A stretch of 64,000 bases of DNA, taken from positions 62,001-126,000 of the forward strand of contig ARYC01000320.1 of NCBI GenBank assembly GCA_000711775.1, read 5' to 3'. The stretch comes from Oxytricha trifallax (lineage: Eukaryota; Ciliophora; Spirotrichea; Sporadotrichida; Oxytrichidae). The first letter of the stretch is position 1. The number at the start of each line of letters is the position of its first letter. The notes below the pieces were generated by a model. The model was not told the origin of the DNA, made no database searches, and saw nothing but the letters and a program-made list of their open reading frames with translations. The position numbers and the translations under genes are program-made. Shown here piece after piece: positions 47,901 through 57,200 of the stretch.

Positions 47901-49812
47901 CTTCAAGATATCAATAATGTGAATTTGAAGTAATAGTCTAGCAACCTTTCCACTGTTGAAATGTTAAATTAAATATTTTTAAGACCTTCATAAAAATTAC
48001 TAATAGTTATATGTTGAATAAAATAATCAAATAATTTATACTTTTTTATCAATAATTCATATAATTACCATTAGAATTTTGATATAACAAAAGCAACAGT
48101 TCTTTTATGAATTAATTATATTTAAATATACATATTATTTAAATGCTTGCCTCATTCAACTTAAACAACTCAATTGACTTGGGATTATTTGATCATTCTG
48201 GTTAAGAAAGGAGCTAGATAAATGTATTTGAGAGTTATAAAAGTTTAAATAAAATAATGTACAATAAAAAATTGAAAATAAAAATTTAAATAGAATTAAA
48301 GCATATAAATTATTGAGGTCTTATCAAAAAGATATTTGAGTTGCAATTAAAAAATATAATTTGCCTTGTTAGTATATTGTTATTAATAAAAAATTAATCT
48401 TAAACTATTGAAAGAATTTTGAATTAGAAAGATAAATCAGAGATCTAACAACTAATTAGAAGCTTATTTTTAAATTATACTCATTGAAAAATAGAAACCT
48501 ATGATAATTAAAACTAGTAAAAAGCTACTCAACTTGTTTTATGTTTTTATATTACATAAAAATTGAAATGGGAAATAAATAAATAATAAGCATTTGTAAC
48601 TTTGGTTATATGTAAATTTAATGTTTAAATTTATTGGAAGACTAATATCATTATTTTAAGAATTATAATTTAAATAATTGTATATTATAAAATATAATTT
48701 ACAATTATATACCTTTGTATCCTCAGGCCAAGAGTAATTTGAATAACAATAGCCAGAAGATTTTGTCACCAACAATTCCCAGCATGCCGCTCTTGTTAAT
48801 TCTACTGCAGCTATCTAACATTTTACTCATCTCTAACAATAACCAGTCGCTTAGTTCCAAAATGATGAACTGGAAGAATCTAAAGAACAGCATAAAACCC
48901 CAATTGAATAAATTAAAGGACAATTTTTAATAAAGATTAATAATGAAATTAGTAATATATACTAAAGTTCATATTTTGCTTTCATTTTAGATATCTTTAA
49001 GAAATTTGAATAATTTAAACAAATACTATTATTAATTTTGATTAATCAATCATTTAAAAATATTTAGAATCCAAAAATCTAAGCTTGCTTCCTTTCTCTT
49101 CAATTATTCTAAAAAGTTTTTATTTATTTTTAATTATTATATTTATTTGCATCTGCGAAGAATAATATTGTACTGATGTGGAAATGATTATAACTCTTGA
49201 TTTAAATATTACTCATTTATTTAAACTAATTAATTCTTTGTATTATTAAATAAATCTACTAATTTTAATAACAATGGATTAAAAAACGAAGATGTATAAT
49301 TGAGATATTCAAAATATAATTAATACCAAATTTAAATATTATAAACTAGGTTCAGCTACAAACAAATAAATTAAGATTATTTAAATAGAGTTCGATTCTC
49401 TTAAATTTCAATATTTTTAATTTAATAAATATGATTTATTTTAAGATTTATCATGTATTATTTTTTAATCATGTAATTAATAATCTCAATTATACAAATG
49501 ATTTTCCCTTTTATTAAAAAAATAAATTTTATATCTTAAAAATTTAAGCACAATCTTCACAGACATGATCCCAACGAGACTATCCTTAAAGAGCATGTTA
49601 TTTAGAAAGAACTTTTGAATAAGCAAGATGGTGGTGATGAGCAACAATTTGATAACTTTGATAACTCAAAAGATCATCAGAAGGATCCAACTGTCACTGA
49701 TCCATCTTAGACTGGCATTTAATCTAATGCTAATGTCTAAATTGAAGAGCAGACTTAACAGTAGCTCAAGCAAGTTCCCGATGAAAAGAGCGTATTCGAT
49801 AATGATGATTGA
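29182..49812 (+). CDS. Very dispersed multi-MDS gene, possibly a HEAT-repeat (exportin/importin-like) protein with a Q/N-rich tail
   Basis: Coding islands on the plus strand can be joined by short direct repeats, in matching codon phase, into one long frame that ends at TGA 49810-49812. Pointers and left/right copies: AATCATT 29306/29377; AAT 29502/29634; GCCA 29869/29900; TACAG 29925/31629; AATCT 31685/35996; AGCA 36053/36128; TATC 36159/36291; AAATTTC 36753/37695; AGAT 39753/39964; TGAAGA 40000/47156; TAATCC 47228/47882; AAATG 47959/48141; AAGA 48204/48730; TTAA 48913/49544. Introns are inferred at 29818-29847, 36331-36673 and 39546-39579. The first part looks like paired amphipathic helices (DLLDILLINQPEEYL, TRIGFFRLLRGLS), the last 220 residues are Gln/Asn/Asp-rich. 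The start and the interval 37.8-39.5 kb are unresolved. HEAT-type identity is a guess. Confidence 0.6.
29925..31628. other. 1.7-kb IES carrying a 260-bp MITE
   Basis: Bounded by the 5-bp repeat TACAG (29925-29929 and 31629-31633). Removing one copy joins SQSLQ to LIQSQARMIDL in frame. The AT-rich interior contains MITE family A (30471-30730) and no coding island. Confidence 0.6.
30471..30730. mobile_element. MITE family A, copy 1 (260 bp)
   Basis: Ends AACCCCATAGATCAATTAAGA and its complement. The interior is AT-rich with no ORF, and shares words such as AAGAACAATTAAATTAA and CCAATCAGGGTG with the second copy at 60577-60836. Both copies are exactly 260 bp from AACCCC to GGGGTT. Confidence 0.8.
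31629..31684 (+). CDS. MDS of dispersed gene
   Basis: An isolated 19-codon island (IQSQARMIDLTSVAAINL) surrounded by about 80 percent AT DNA. Pointers TACAG on the left and AATCT on the right join it in frame to islands 1.7 kb upstream and 4.3 kb downstream. Confidence 0.55.
32750..32860. repeat. Dispersed repeat shared with 50375-50480
   Basis: About 100 bp containing ATGTATATGAAACTATTG, CACACTCTAATTT and CATCCATGCATT-like words, found in the same order and orientation at 50375-50480 with about 80 percent identity by eye. No ends or target duplications could be defined. Confidence 0.6.
34708..35046 (+). CDS. ORF inside a large IES, unrecognised (GQQC motif)
   Basis: 112 codons ending at TGA, with five TAA/TAG codons read as Gln and no clear start. 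The frame has a coding look (KGTLHIPKGIQQDLFG, then GQQCVACSILTLQAF). Pre-helical GQQC/GxQCxxN segments occur as the nucleophile region of some transposon- and virus-encoded cysteine proteases, but this is a motif-level impression only. Lying between MDSs, it is probably micronucleus-limited. MITE family B begins 12 bp after its stop. Confidence 0.35.
35058..35419. mobile_element. MITE family B, copy 1 (hairpin-forming, partly deleted)
   Basis: Ends AATATTGTAG..ATACATT and its complement. The centre is a palindrome around TTATCGCATCC / GGATGCGATAA, with TAAAGTGGA-type arms. The right half matches 63720-63893 closely (AAAGTCCAGCTAATTT, GAGCCCAAGATC), but the matching left half is shortened. 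Confidence 0.7.
35996..36752 (+). CDS. MDS cluster 2 of dispersed gene
   Basis: Islands 35996-36052 (SALHYMIEQDQLQLLKEEE), 36128-36158 (HPDMPPENVI), 36291-36330 (SDVVTNITQKIL) and 36674-36752 (ARDYTASKTRIGFFRLLRG). Pointers AGCA and TATC join the first three in frame (IESs of 75 and 132 bp). The third and fourth join across a GT..AG interval of 343 nt (36331-36673), either a long intron or an intron containing an IES. The R-x-GFF-x-LL pattern is the sort of helix found in exportin-type HEAT repeats. Confidence 0.55.
37695..39752 (+). CDS. MDS cluster 3 of dispersed gene, order partly unresolved
   Basis: 37695-37812 reads ILVLKPKLKYLCQSVLHN and SLLSFLW, joined in frame to 36752 by AAATTTC. 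At 38340-38490 there is a strong island (NHLIKGFSRTLNNYVLL) and at 38507-38640 another (YKYEKSADETIDVLYQFF), but their frames do not chain simply. Two copies of CTCTACT (38366 and 38624) suggest local scrambling or small IESs. 39492-39752, with a 34-nt intron at 39546-39579, reads KIFDEIEEASFKQYQIL and then QLDSIKIAQEFEKLNP. Confidence 0.45.
39964..39999 (+). CDS. 36-bp MDS of dispersed gene
   Basis: A tiny island (DSKQNSSGNNLT) joined to the left by AGAT, removing a 211-bp IES and avoiding a TGA at 39760, and to the right by TGAAGA across 7.2 kb. Both joins keep the frame and give a continuous Ser/Asn-rich linker. It is too short to stand alone; its support is the two phase-matched pointers. 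Confidence 0.45.
40046..41230. mobile_element. TBE-like nonautonomous or deleted element (1.2 kb)
   Basis: Ends CAAAATCTCAAAACCCCTTA on the left and the complement of CAAAATCTAAAATCTCTTAA on the right. The inverted similarity extends about 72 bp, including TGAGGGTAATTTTT/CTTGGGATT-like words. The C4A4 motif is eroded, more on the right. Flanks are ATT on the left and ATA on the right, so the target duplication is imperfect or has mutated. The 1-kb interior has no ORF and no similarity to TBE genes that I can see. Confidence 0.7.
41600..42173. repeat. 574-bp near-perfect palindrome (257-bp arms, 60-bp spacer)
   Basis: 41600-41856 is the reverse complement of 41917-42173 with hardly any mismatch. 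The ends lie in CACACTTATAG on the left and CTATAAGTGT on the right; beyond them a weaker match continues (CACC/GGTG). The arms are AT-rich and any frames in them are mirror copies, so I do not call a gene. It ends 50 bp before TBE copy 2. Confidence 0.85.
42766..42808. repeat. GGGACCAAGTA hairpin, first copy
   Basis: GGGACCAAGTA, about 20 bases of AT, then TACTTGGTCCC. The same palindrome recurs at 43130-43172 within the same inserted element. Confidence 0.9.
43130..43172. repeat. GGGACCAAGTA hairpin, second copy
   Basis: The same 11-base inverted arms as at 42766-42808 with a different AT-rich loop, in an otherwise unrelated AT-rich stretch. Confidence 0.9.
44690..44890. repeat. CTCCTAATTAAG repeats in TBE copy 2
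   Basis: Repeated CTCCTAATTAAGTTT and GGAGGTCCTCC words between the kinase and 22-kDa genes, in the same relative place as the AATTAGGAG words of copy 1. Confidence 0.45.
45078..45862 (+). pseudogene. TBE 22-kDa protein, frameshifted (copy 2)
   Basis: Starts MESMNDARRE. The 35-nt intron at 45177-45211 matches that of copy 1 in position. IPNYPEISVKNLYNDAM and ATLKPEYLIKQ are conserved with copy 1. Frame changes are needed near 45135, 45250 and 45520. Ends at TGA 45860-45862, six bases from the stop of the convergent transposase. Confidence 0.75.
45869..46913 (-). pseudogene. TBE 42-kDa DDE transposase (copy 2), frame lesions
   Basis: Most of the frame is readable: KLRYGCDEYSE, HFSLAQRAVMFHRQFPEL, FIHADEAVF (first Asp), LFVDNLSVH (second Asp) and NVPYSPQFNGIELYWG, with Glu at the third acidic position. 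A frame change is needed just after the start, and about two more between 46280 and 46340, where VQTHAILGGISED lies in another frame. The catalytic triad is complete, unlike copy 1. Confidence 0.85.
47156..49812 (+). CDS. 3' MDS cluster of dispersed gene (Q/N-rich C-terminus)
   Basis: MDSs at 47156-47227, 47882-47958, 48141-48203, 48730-48912 and 49544-49812. Pointers TAATCC, AAATG, AAGA and TTAA restore one frame across IESs of 654, 182, 526 and 631 bp. The joined product is low-complexity: SIFDEGSIKEAQSNP, FNLNNSIDLGLFDHSG, VAQFQNDELEESKEQ, then DKQDGGDEQ-like acidic stretches and a final VFDNDD. Ends at TGA 49810-49812. Disordered; no domain recognised. Confidence 0.65.
47392..47581. mobile_element. 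MITE-like element family C (190 bp)
   Basis: Imperfect inverted ends of about 40 bp: TTCTAAGAGATACCCTTCC on the left and the complement of TTCTAAGAGACACCCCTCCC on the right, with TAAACCG words inside both arms. It lies wholly within the 654-bp IES between two MDSs. No ORF. No clear target duplication. Confidence 0.6.
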
Positions 49813-50428
49813 ATTTGACTAAGAAGTTAATGCTTATTACTATATTTTATGATATTATTTCATTTATAATATATTATATGATTAAGAGTCTTTGAATCTT
49901 TTATTATATGAAACTCATGATGTACTGATTGTTGAGAGGATCTTTTGCAAAGCTAGTTGGTTTGATAGTATGAAGCTGCGTTAATTTGGACTAATTCAAA
50001 CATTCTTTCTTTGACTATCTGAAAGAAATTTGAGATACGAGGAGTAGGATGAAGCAATAGAACAAAGGGAATGAGTTTACTATCAAGAAAGTGATGTGTG
50101 AGCATGAAAGAGGAAAAGTGTAGATTTTGCTTTGAGAGAGATCAGGAACCTATAAATCTAATTTATACTAAAATTTTTATTTTAATTATTGTAGGAGAGT
50201 TTCAATTAATAAGTTAATTCAAGATTATGGTTTAAGCTATTATTAATTTTTAAAATATTATAAAAAGTAATCTTTATCTATATAATAATTATTCATACAA
50301 ATGACTTCAAAGACTGAGATATAAACAGACTTTACTACTATTCATCATTCTTATTAATTGTATTTTATGCTATTTCATCATGCTATGTATATGAAACTAT
50401 TGATTCATTTATTGCCACACTCTAATTT
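49813..50428. other. Spacer with a decayed coding-like stretch
   Basis: 49920-50150 has coding-like composition but changes frame repeatedly (for example MKQQNKGNEF and KKVMCEHERGKVQ in one frame). No family recognised; probably a gene fragment. 50375-50480 is the dispersed repeat also seen at 32750-32860. Confidence 0.3.
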
Positions 50429-53096
50429 ATCATTTCCATTGGTCCCATCCATGCATTCTGTTTATTAACAAATAAATATTATAAAAATTAGGAATTTTAG
50501 TTATATTTGGGCCTCCTCTGTTGACGCTAGTAACCTTGGATTTGTTATTAACAATTTATGGGAGAGAGGTTCGCTGGTTATTACGCGATAGATAATTCTC
50601 ACTTTCATTAATTGTAATTTCTTTTATTGATTCATTTTATTTATCAGTGAAGCTGCTGTTCATTAAAATAACAAGTAAAATAAATAATTTAAATAAAAAT
50701 GCTTTCATATTTTCTTTGTCTCCTCCTTAATATCCCATATGACTTGAGAATTTATTAAATTGACTGACCATATTACTTGGACTGCTCCCTTTCTAATCCA
50801 TTCCTATTCTATTGTGATCGATAAAATTATTATTCATTTGCAAGAGTTTAACATTTTTATTCGCTCCATCTATTTATTTCTATTTTAATTCTGACATTGT
50901 ACCTTTTTTTAATAGTTAAAAGTCCTCGTAATCAGCCTGTGTTTTACTTTGCTGGAATGAGAGATTTTTCAAGTCATTAACATTCGTATTCATGAATTCA
51001 GATTAATAAGGAGTAACATAGCTTATTCTCCCTTTCTCTGATCCATTTGTTAATATTTGATGCTGAGATTCTTTCATCCTACCCATGCTTTAACTCATCA
51101 TATTGCTATTACTATAAGGATTTGGGACTTGATAATTAGAGGATTTTGATGCATTGTAGTTTCTAAGACTGAATGAGTAACTTTCCTCGATATCTATGTT
51201 TTTCATATTAAATCCACCAACTGATTAAGCTACATCCTCCTCTCTTATCTTCTCATGAATAGTCTCCAGCTCTGACTTGTTTTTGTTAAGAATTCTATTA
51301 ATATTATTTACTCTTTGCTTATTGAGAGAAACTGACTTGCTTAAGGGGTTTTAAACATGGCTTTGATCGTCTCCTCCAGCTCCAAATTTAATAACACTTA
51401 ACATGTGCTGGTCATTCGAAAGCAACGAAGGTGTTTCTTTAGGAGATGATACATTTGATTTTTCAGATGAGCTGTTTTAAGAAACAGCTTGATGCAGTAT
51501 TCTAGTTTAATCTTCATTTGGCCCTAATTTATCTTAAGATTAAGGGGTTCTGTTGTTTTACCCTCTATCTGTCTATTATCCTTACAGTTGAATCTCTGTT
51601 GTGTTAGAATTATTAAAGAGCAAATGAGAGTCTTAAGACATCATGGATTTATGCTAATGCGTTGTGGTCTACTGCTATTACCCCTGCTCAACGTCAATCA
51701 CCTTCTCAAGTTTTTATTATTTCTTGCCAAAGCAGAGGAACCCCGTTTTTTGGCTTTTCTTTGCTACTTATCCGACAGCTGTAATCTTTTATTACAGCTA
51801 TATTTAACTTTAACTATCAATTAAGTTCTCTTCTATCTTATCCTTGCTGTTTAATATGTCTTTTATTTCATCATCTATTTGCTTTATCTCGATTCCCGTA
51901 GTCTCCTTCTTTAATGCTTGAACATTGTCTGTGTCTAAATTGGCTTATATTTCATGCTAATTTTCCTCATCTTAATCCTCTTCTTCATGATTCACTTCCC
52001 TAAAGATCTTAGACTTGTGATTTTATCTCCCCAATTTAATTTAGATATACTCGAAAGTTGTCAGCTTCTTATGCTGCAACATTATGTGGAAGGATATTAA
52101 GTGGCCTAGGAATCCAATTGCAGCTGTGTTGAAAATCAATGAAGCTATCAAAAGTACATGAAATTCTGTATTCATACCAGTTTTGTAAAACTATAAAATT
52201 CTTTTGTTAGATTGAATAATTAAGTTACATTCTTGTTTTGACCAGTCAACAAATATATAAACAAAAAGAATTATACACCATGTCTTTAAAGATGTTTTTA
52301 ATTAGGAAATTTATTTATAAAAATAGCTATCAGAGCTGTTAATAAGAATAAGGACAGCTGCATCAACTGCATTATGCATAAGACACATAAAGAAAAAGCT
52401 CAGTATAACTCTGAAGAACTACAAATAGTTTGACTTTCCAATACAATTATTCAACCATCTGCAATGATGATCGAATCCATCCACGCATCTGTTACATTAT
52501 CCACAGTGTTTTGAGGAATTTTATACATGAGTATCGCATACCTCACAGAACAATTCGAATTAGGTATTATCGAAATATTTCCTATAATTAAAGACATTAA
52601 ATTACATGATAACTTACCCTTAACGCTCGGCTTCTCTCTGTGCATAAACTGTAGGATCTGTGGGATCGCTTCTTGTTGAGAGAATAGCATAATAAAGCAC
52701 AGCAATTACCAATAATGTAAAAACAGTGCCGATCACAGCTGAAACAGCAGGCAAATAAGCAAAAGTCACTACGTTTATAAAGTAAAATGCATAGACGTCC
52801 AATCCGAAGATAAACCAAGAGATAATTTGAAAAGGGTGGAAGGGGAGGGCAAACCCATTTTTCTTGACTTTTTTCTTAATAATTTTGACATCTCCACTGC
52901 CCCCATCCCCTGCATTAATATTTGAATCGGTATTGTCTTAATCCTTGAAACTTTGTCCTTCATCCTGGCTACGAATGTGTTGATCATTATTTATAGCTTC
53001 ATTCTCATTTTTATCGTCAACAGAGTTCTTGCGCTTATCAGGAGTTCCATGAGTTTGCTGCAATTTATGTGTTTCATCTGGCTGCGATGTTTGCAT
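50429..53096 (-). CDS. DHHC palmitoyltransferase
   Basis: Starts MQTSQPDETHKLQQ. A 36-nt GT..AG intron at 52582-52617 joins AERQG to KYFDNTQ. The N-terminal 80 residues are polar. Two membrane segments follow (ISWFIFGLDVYAFYF; AVIGTVFTLLVIAVLYY), then SDPTDPT and the Cys-rich domain with CEVCDTHV, HCGQCNRCV and the catalytic FDHHCRWLNNCIG, then two more membrane segments. This is a standard four-pass S-acyltransferase of endomembranes. The long C-terminal tail is Gln/Ser/Asn-rich and open to a TGA at 50429, but its last codons run through a dispersed repeat, so the true end may be earlier. No IES is needed. Divergent from the gene at 53277. Confidence 0.85.
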
Positions 53097-53276
53097 TTTT
53101 GATTTATATATTTTTGTTTCAATAATTACTTAATTTAAATTTAATAGTTAGTGATTGCTCTATCACCTTCTAACTAATTTAATTAACAAAAATTCACTGT
53201 GATTTATTTAGAGACATTTAATCATAATACCAATATAGTATTAATATATATAATTTAAATATAATATTTGAAAATA

Positions 53277-53933
53277 ATGGAAAGTAGCGCATAATAACAA
53301 TAGCAAGATGCTACAGCCTAGCAAGAGCAGAAACTAGCTTAATTAGACATTAATCAGCAATAAGATTAGCAATAACATCAGGATGAAGAGGAAGATGATG
53401 GAGTTAATTTAATATATAAAATTTATTACAATTTTGAATTTAACTTATGAAAGTTAACTTGATTTGAGTAATTAAAATATATAATTTAGAACAATAAAAC
53501 TTGTTTTTATCATTATCATAAAAAACTAGATATGTTATTTAAGAGAAATTTGTATTATTATAAATATTGATTTTTTAATTTGAATATAATAAATATTTCT
53601 ATCTTAATTTCGAAGGTATGATTCTGTTATATATATATAAATTTAATTTAAAGATGATTTAATATATTTGTGAATTAATTTTTTGCAATTTATAAAATTA
53701 ATCTTATAATATTATTTATATACTGGTGAGTTGATTGCTTGAAGCAAGAAGAAAACTTAACTGAGGAGCAGGAGGCAACTCTGTTCGCATTTTTGCAGAA
53801 AGTTTCAAAAGCTTGTGATGAAGACTCAAGCGTGCCTGATTTCGTGGGACTTCAAGTTGGAGACTGGTTGAAGGAACTCTAAGACAAGAATGCTGCCTAA
53901 CCTCTTCCTAAAGATGATTAACTCCTACAGTGA
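53277..53933 (+). CDS. 109-residue Q-rich acidic protein, two MDSs
   Basis: MDS 1 (53277-53400) begins MESSAQQQQQDATAQQ and ends in an acidic EEEDDG stretch. MDS 2 (53728-53933) continues with EEQEATLFAFLQKVSKACDEDS and ends at TGA. The pointer GAGTT (53401-53405 and 53728-53732) removes a 327-bp AT-rich IES and joins DDG to VDCLKQEE in frame; 330 coding bases remain. Most Gln are TAA/TAG. No domain recognised. It is divergent from the DHHC gene (about 180 bp apart) and about 290 bp upstream of the Ras-like gene on the same strand. Confidence 0.6.
53401..53727. other. 327-bp IES, pointer GAGTT
   Basis: AT-rich DNA without coding content between phase-matched GAGTT repeats in the small Q-rich gene. 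Confidence 0.65.
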
Positions 53934-54224
53934 ATAGTTATTTGTATGTATGTCCCTTAAAAATTCTTTTTATTCCACTGACTCTATACTCTCTAAAATT
54001 AAAATTGAATGAAGATCGACGGTTGATAAACCACCTAAGCTAAATACTTTCACCAGTTTTAACTTTATAATTAAATGATTTAAATTTAATTCATTTTATA
54101 ATATAATTTATATAATTGTATAAAAACATCATTTAATAAAATTATATCATTAAAACATCACTAAATCAAGAGGTTTATAATGAAATTTAAATTTAACTTA
54201 TAATCTTAAACTTTTAAAGTAAAT

Positions 54225-57200
54225 ATGGATAACACAACATAGTTTATGATCGCTCTGAAAGTGACGGTCATTGGAGATCCGGGAGCAGGCAAGTCCGCGT
54301 TTTTACAGTCACTACAAAATAACAAAGAAATTGATTAATCAATACAAGAGCCTAGGAGGGATCACAGTTCAGATGAGTTTTAAGAAGTTTATGTTAGAGA
54401 TTTCAAAAACAATGTCCAAATTTAATCAATTAAATATTATATAAGAAAATGAATAAATTTTTCAAACTATATTGTTAATCCAAATTGTATTTCAATTTAC
54501 AAGTGATATGCGATATATAAGTTAGTCAGTTTGTTGTATCCTAATGTATGACATTTCTAACTTTGACACCTTTGAGAGCATTCAGCATAAATATTTCGAT
54601 TTGGCTTAATAGTAAATGGTTTCTGACTGTTCTTTTATCTACCTAATTGGAAATAAAATGGATGTTGATATTAACTTAAGATAAGTGGAACTGGATTAAG
54701 CACAGGAATTCGCTCAATCTAAGGGAATTCTATTTAATGAAGTGAGCAGTTTAAAACGCAAAAACATTGAGTTAGTTTTGAAGATGCTTAGAACTAGAAC
54801 TGCTCGGTTACTCAGTGAAAATAAAGATCTAAGCTAAATACTTGAAAATAATGCACCTCTATAAATTAATAGTCATAGATAATCTTCTAAGAATTTATCT
54901 AAGCATCATGACTAAGAGATACAATAAAGATCAGTTCAAGTTTAAGATAAAATATAGCATCAAGTTTAAAGCAGTAATTTCTCAGATTAGGATGATAATT
55001 ATGATTTAGACTACATAGAAAATAGAATGATATCAATAGAAGATAGGCATAAAATATCCAATTAGAGTTCAAATATGAACACTTAATAGATCACCAATAT
55101 ACATAAATAACTAGATACAGCACAGTAAGAGATTATATAAAAACTTAATGCTAATTTATAGTTTTGGGTAAGACAAAGATGCAGATATCAATGATTTTTA
55201 AAGGAGGCAAGTTAAATATAAAGTTATTTATAAGTCTTAGTATTAATTTAAAATTGATATGCTTTATTTTATTTGAAGTTCTGAACAATATTTTAGAATA
55301 GAAACTGTACTAAAGCAGCACTTCAAATGACATTTAAGCAGATAACATTAACACTAAAGACCAAAGTTTATCATTAAATGATATCAACCAGATGATGATG
55401 AACTATGACTTCAACAATAATCAATAGAAGCGTCAGGATAATCTTCTTGATGATATTAATTTAGCATATGGCATGGATGAAACTGATGTAATGGAGGATG
55501 ATAAGCTATTGCAGTCGTTAGAGAAGAGATTCAAGAATATAGAAAGCCAGAATAAACAATAAGAAAACCAATTGATGATGACAACAGACACTTAAGATGA
55601 TTTCAAGTAATATGCAATTAGGACTGATGAATCTCCAAACCTATATAAAACTGAGGATCAAATAGGATAGACTCCTCAGTTTCAAATTTAATCAAGGTTC
55701 AACACTTAGAGTCAACACGATTAATAAAATAAGTAAAAGACTGGGATATAGAGTATTATTTCACAATCAAGTGCGCTTAATGAACTCTAAAATGTCATGT
55801 TTAAATATGACAATCAAAATTAACTCAACTAGGATAGTTTTCAATTAGAAGATAGATTTATACCCTATTAGTAAAACAAAGTGTAATAGCTACAATAATC
55901 TAATTTGTAGCAACAAGATAAAGAGATAAAGTAGCCAAGTGCTAATTATGAAAACAGAGTAAATAATCAACTTAAAGATAACGAATTTATCAAAAGCTTG
56001 GATAATGATATAAGAAAGACAGAGGAGAGTTTGAAAGAAATGAATGATAGATTTGACAAAATAAAACAAATTCAGCATTCTTCGTAATCTTAATATTTTA
56101 TATTTTAATTTCAATCCCCACTGAGGAAAAGCATGAGTAGTATTAGTCCAATTAAAAAGTTTGGCGATCTCAGTAGCAGAAACAATTAATAGGATTTACA
56201 AAGAGCTACTTCAAATAAAGACGTGCCTGTCTTTGAAGCCTCACTTTTTAAATCTTTTGATTAAAGATTGTCTTAATAAAACCTTGATAAATCAATTCAG
56301 AATAACAAGACTAATTCAAACTAATTGGGAATAAATAAATATTATGTATTTAAATGAAGGGATCACAGTTGGGAAACAAGATTAAATCAAGAAATGCTTA
56401 AAATAACTACCATCCACTGTTGACAGACAGACCCTCTTAGAATAATAAATTAACTTCAGCTTCTTTCATTGTAGATCACAAAGAAAAGCCACTTATTTCT
56501 TTGAGAATAAAACTTTCATCAAGTCACTACGTAAGTGCAAGTGTCTATAAAGATGACACACCTCAGTCAGTTGCTGATCGAGTGTTCAGGCATGCTAACA
56601 TCAAAACAAATACAGGAACTAAAGATTATTAATATAAATTATTTTACTCAAAGATCAGAGAAAGTTATTGGCACAAGTGATAGAATCACAAGTCAATGCT
56701 TACATCAGTTAATTGAAGGAAGTAGTTGACAAGCAGAATAAGGATTTAAAACTACAGTAGAAGCAGCTGGAATAAATTGAACGAGAAAAGAGATTACAAG
56801 AAGCTGCTCAGAGATCAATTGAGCAAATGAACACAGCAAAGCGTTAAAATGTAAAGGAAGATAAGAAAAATAAGGTACTCTGTAAATTATCAGTCATCGT
56901 TGGTGCTAGCAAGAAGGGAGATATTGTTGCCAGGGAGGGAGATAATTTGCAGTAACTTGTTAAGAGTTTTATGTAGAGTTATGGATTGAAAAAGGAACTC
57001 ATGCCAACTATCATTCATTATTAGTCTTAAGTTATTTTATATTATAAACTTAAGATTTTGATAATTAGCAGCTTAGAGTAGTTAATTAAGAATAACGAAG
57101 AAAAAAGAAATTAGTAAACCATGATGAAAAATAGAAATAACATTTAAGCCAAATCTTTAGATGAGTCTTCAATGTATATGGAGGGACATGAACTCAAACT

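Noticed and set aside
51588..51824. 78-codon plus-strand ORF, Leu-rich
   Set aside because: Antisense to the Gln-rich tail of the DHHC gene; CTG/TTA runs there give Leu/Ser frames.
52451..52987. Several overlapping minus-strand ORFs starting with Met
   Set aside because: They are alternative frames of the DHHC palmitoyltransferase exons; only the frame with FDHHC is real.
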